A stretch of DNA of 64,000 nt from Halichondria panicea (Eukaryota > Porifera > Demospongiae > Suberitida > Halichondriidae): NCBI RefSeq assembly GCF_963675165.1, contig NC_087383.1, positions 5,052,979-5,116,978 on the forward strand, written 5' to 3'. The translations under genes and the position numbers were made by a program. The notes beneath the pieces are model-generated. The model was not told the origin of the DNA. It worked only from the letters and a program-made list of their open reading frames with translations, and searched no databases. This document shows, in pieces, positions 60,969 through 64,000 of the stretch (the stretch's first letter is position 1; each line of letters starts with the position of its first letter).

Positions 60969-61796
60969 ACCCTAACCCTTTAACCGTCGGATTCTTAATT
61001 AACAGTGAAGTGAAATGTCCGTAAATTCTCTATCGGGTTTCCAGAGCAATAAAATGCCTAGCAACCATATACCAATACAACAAGGGAATAAAATGGTGCA
61101 ACATGTGTTGCCATATGGCAACCACGGTTATTAATTTTAAATGCTCGGCCAGCGGTGAGATAAAATCTATGATATGGTATAAAGGCTTGACTAAGCTTGA
61201 TTTTCACATCATATGAATGTAACAGTGCTAAGATAATATATCAATTTGAAGTACTATATCGGTGAACGATCTATGAAATTTACAAGCTCACATAAAGACT
61301 GTTCATTACTGCTAATTTAGAATTAGCTATACTATACTTACACTATGATATTCTAGCTATACTATACTACTTGCCAGAGTCACACAGTGAGCCCTCTCCT
61401 GGTCTTTCACCGTCCTGGTCCATAGCGCTAGCGTCTAGACAGTTCATCAGCGTCTGGCATAAAGCTGATAGCCTTTGGGAGGTATCCTACTATCCTTCAT
61501 AAGGCAGTCATCCTTCATAGGCAGTCATCACCAGAGGAGACATCGCCATTGCTGTCCTCAAGCTGTTCAAGCATATCGGCACACGTAAACAATGCTATAA
61601 ACTTCGTGCGGTAAGATACTAATGAAATTTTACATAGCAACGTGGCTTGGAAAATTCTAGACTAAATTGCACGTGATTCTACAGCTCTTCCTCTATACAG
61701 GGATGTGCATAGTTCGAGCTACTTCCTAAGTATCGTAGAATTAGGCAAAAAAAGTCACTATTGCGGGCCACGATCGTGGCCCGTGACGGTTAAAGG
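60969..61796. mobile_element. piggyBac-like deletion derivative
   Basis: Ends TTAACCC...CCCTTTAACCGTC at the left and GACGGTTAAAGGGTTAA at the right give TTAA target sites with CCC-starting termini, as in piggyBac elements. On the minus strand at about 61.58 kb is ADMLEQLEDSNGDVSSGDD, an acidic stretch like a piggyBac transposase N-terminus, followed by a stop. The right end carries the perfect 18-bp palindrome GGGCCACGATCGTGGCCC. The transposase core is missing. Confidence 0.65.
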
Positions 61797-61869
61797 GTTA
61801 ACTGTTCGAAACAGAAACAGATTATTGTACAAGTGAGCCCAATTACACTCAAGTTCATTAATCTAAAGG

Positions 61870-62712
61870 AGCTTCATCACGCACGCCCTAGAAATGGACC
61901 CCGATTTAAATCAGCTAGATCCAACAATACTACCAAGTATACTTCACCATATACACAGTATCTGGTTGCGATTATATATCATTCTTTAGCGAGATAGGAA
62001 AAGCAACATTTTTAAGAAGATTCTTTGAAAATGCTAATTTCATAACTCGTGGAGACTCGATCACCCCAGGCACGTTAGCAGACAACACAACAGAATGTAC
62101 ATCAACAAATACAGGCATTAATTGGAACGATATTTGGAACGATATACTTCAAAAAATATGCGATACACAGTCACCTTCTAGCTACTTCAAACGATTTATT
62201 AATCAATACGAGAGCAACATACACAGTGGATCGATTGGATCGATAGTATTAGGGACAACTATGGAGTCGAACCAAGTTCGAAAACCAAATAATACCATCT
62301 ATTGATGATGCCCTACACTTTCACTGGAAGAGAACATGCTGGATTATGCATATGTGGAATCAGGCATATGTGGAATCAGGCAGACAAAAATACCATCACC
62401 CTTACTGACATGGAACATTTTGGGTGGAAAATTATTGAACAACTCACGATTGTTTGGGACTCAGAGGAGAACATCAGCAAAATCCAAACACCAGCAAAAT
62501 CCAAACACGAGTAATTGCCCTCCTAAAAGGCTGCCGATGCACCACAGGCGGATGTAAAAAGAAGGGCAACATGGAGTGCTGACGTAATGTTAGAAGTGAG
62601 TCTTGAAGAGTGCATACAATCAGATATAATGGAAGGCGAAGAAGTGGAAGAGGTGGACGAACTAATGGACTGGCCTAGTCTAAATGAAGAAGTGGAACAT
62701 TTATCGGACTAA
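61870..62712 (+). pseudogene. C-terminal part of the broken Cys-rich gene
   Basis: Readable pieces: IGKATFFRRFFENANFITRG, TPGTLADNTTECTSTNTGIN, SGSIGSIVLGTTMESNQVRK, then LHFHWKRTCWIMHMWNQADK, MEHFGWKIIEQLTIVWDSEE, and a damaged Cys cluster LLKGCRCTTGGCKKKGN that looks like part of a CXC (tesmin-type) domain. An acidic tail ends LNEEVEHLSD and TAA near 62710. Frames shift near 62.28 and 62.51 kb and part of the Cys cluster is deleted. Confidence 0.55.
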
Positions 62713-62719
62713 GATTTTC

Positions 62720-64000
62720 TATTTCTACTTTTTTATAAGCTACATGTAATGTGTACAAAGAGAGTTATATTAAACCACTAAGCTATTAAACCACTAAGCT
62801 AATACACTAAGCTAATAATACACTAAGCTAATACACATTCCTATTTGTACAAGTGTAAACTTTTTTTCTGACAACATTCACCTATTCCAACTTTACTATA
62901 TGTACAACATACCTAAAATTGGAGTTGTTCCGCTATCGCTCAGTGTTGGGTAGACAATGCCCTCTTGTTTAACCTTGATCTGGGTTGTTTGGGATCACAG
63001 CCACTTAGCCAACACCTGTTCTTTTATGATAGACAGAACATTTCAACAACAGACAGCAAGTTAAAAAGTTAGAATTAGTGAGAAAAAGGAGGAAAAAGGA
63101 GTATAACTTTAGCTACTATCGTTCGCTGTCTCTGCCCAGATTCTTCATGATGTGATTGTGCAAATAAATTTCACGTGAGCTGCACCCTGGCGGAATGACT
63201 GACTATGGCAATAAAAATAACAGAGTCCTTATTTATAACTCTGAAAGAAGTCATTGATGACAGATGCAAGTTGAAATCTGCCTCTCATGTCTCAAAGTCA
63301 ACAAGAAAGAGAGAAGCTCAGAAACAACACTTTAATACTTAGACAATACAGCTTGTATGCAACTAGATAACATAGATAGTACTGTAGCCATTATCAATAT
63401 TCTCTGTAACATGTTCTGTACGACATATTATTATCAACATTTCACAAGTCATATAAACTGCCATAATAAGCTGCTGCTACTGCATGAGGTAGAGCTGGTG
63501 CTGTACAGGTCTTTTGCATGTAACAAAGTCTTTCATTTCGTTTTTTAATAATTATGTTGCCCTTCCTTCTTCAGCTTCATAAATTTCTTCCAGCATACTG
63601 ATAGTACAATGAAGATCTAACAGTGTGACTGTGTATGTGGGGGGGGGGGCATATTAGTAAAACACTGTGGCACGAGCTTTCTATCCCAGTTCTGTTTCTT
63701 ACTATAATTATAAGCCGATGATCAGGCCACACACCTCCAGTCATAATTATTTTCTGCAACTGACTAAAATTTAAAGCACAAAACCTGTACCAGTTGATGG
63801 ACCTGACATTGATAAACACTCTCATGAAGTCAGTATAATTTTAAAAGCATGTGTGTAAAAAGGGAGCATAAAACATCAGATGAAACAAGCCATACTCAAC
63901 ACTACAACACATGCCTTTCAGTAGATCAACCTACATACTAGATGGGCGTGACCTGCCTCCAAAAGCATTCGTTCTGCTGCATCGCTATGAATATCATTAA
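62720..64000. other. Right end without a recognised gene
   Basis: A small tandem repeat with CACTAAGCTAATA units lies at about 62.77-62.84 kb and a G-run at about 63.64 kb. ORFs here are short and motif-free. I see no gene. Confidence 0.4.

Noticed and set aside
1-64000. tRNA or rRNA genes
   Set aside because: I saw no cloverleaf with A and B boxes and no rRNA core sequence, but a covariance search was not possible here.

Overview
This is a eukaryotic, animal-type window: exons with GT-AG introns, dense DNA-transposon and Ty3/gypsy debris, CpG-containing short palindromes and TACATGTA-rich microsatellite DNA. The repeat style and the recognisable element families fit an early-branching invertebrate, most likely a demosponge. 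That is an inference from style, not a measured match.

1-35.5 kb: one large + strand gene runs through the left half. Its 5' end lies outside the window. It encodes a long coiled-coil protein. The first 4.6 kb is an array of twelve near-identical phase-0 exons (about 195-216 bp; the first is 5'-truncated) separated by very short introns. Ten further coding exons are found at 4390, 6298, 6655, 7504, 19400, 19579, 19715, 32524, 32794 and 34333. All splice phases are mutually compatible. One or two C-terminal exons follow at 34758 and about 35233. The 11.8 kb and 12.7 kb introns are packed with repeats: two degraded antisense gypsy elements (9.1-11.3 kb and 12.3-17.2 kb), a Mutator-like TAGCCTC family with 9-bp target duplications, TA-flanked MITEs, and an abundant GCATGCGC-bearing repeat.

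26-40 kb: more of the same families, a region of CTATAATA-type minisatellite (28.3-29.2 kb), a gag-like ORF (29.4 kb), a large foldback element (32.97-34.32 kb) and a broken PIF1-like helicase (36.3-37.1 kb).

40.3-46.2 kb: an almost intact antisense Ty3/gypsy element with very short LTRs (gag, protease-RT-RNase H, integrase) and a TTAG target duplication.

46.2-51.8 kb: a 116-bp inverted repeat, then a 3.5 kb DNA transposon (8-bp target duplication TGGCAGCC, 16-bp termini, clustered subterminal GAAATC hexamers) that carries a spliced ORF and a PHD finger. It sits inside a copy of the common repeat.

52.4-62.7 kb: remains of one large uncharacterised Cys-rich gene or element. It has been split by a second LTR retrotransposon (53.3-58.1 kb, target duplication CATAG), its middle part reads on the opposite strand, and a piggyBac-like MITE lies before its C-terminal part. 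The inserted retrotransposon is the most interesting item. Its RT is Ty3/gypsy-like, but its integrase lies upstream of the RT, the order known from the Gmr1 group. 62.7-64 kb shows nothing clear.
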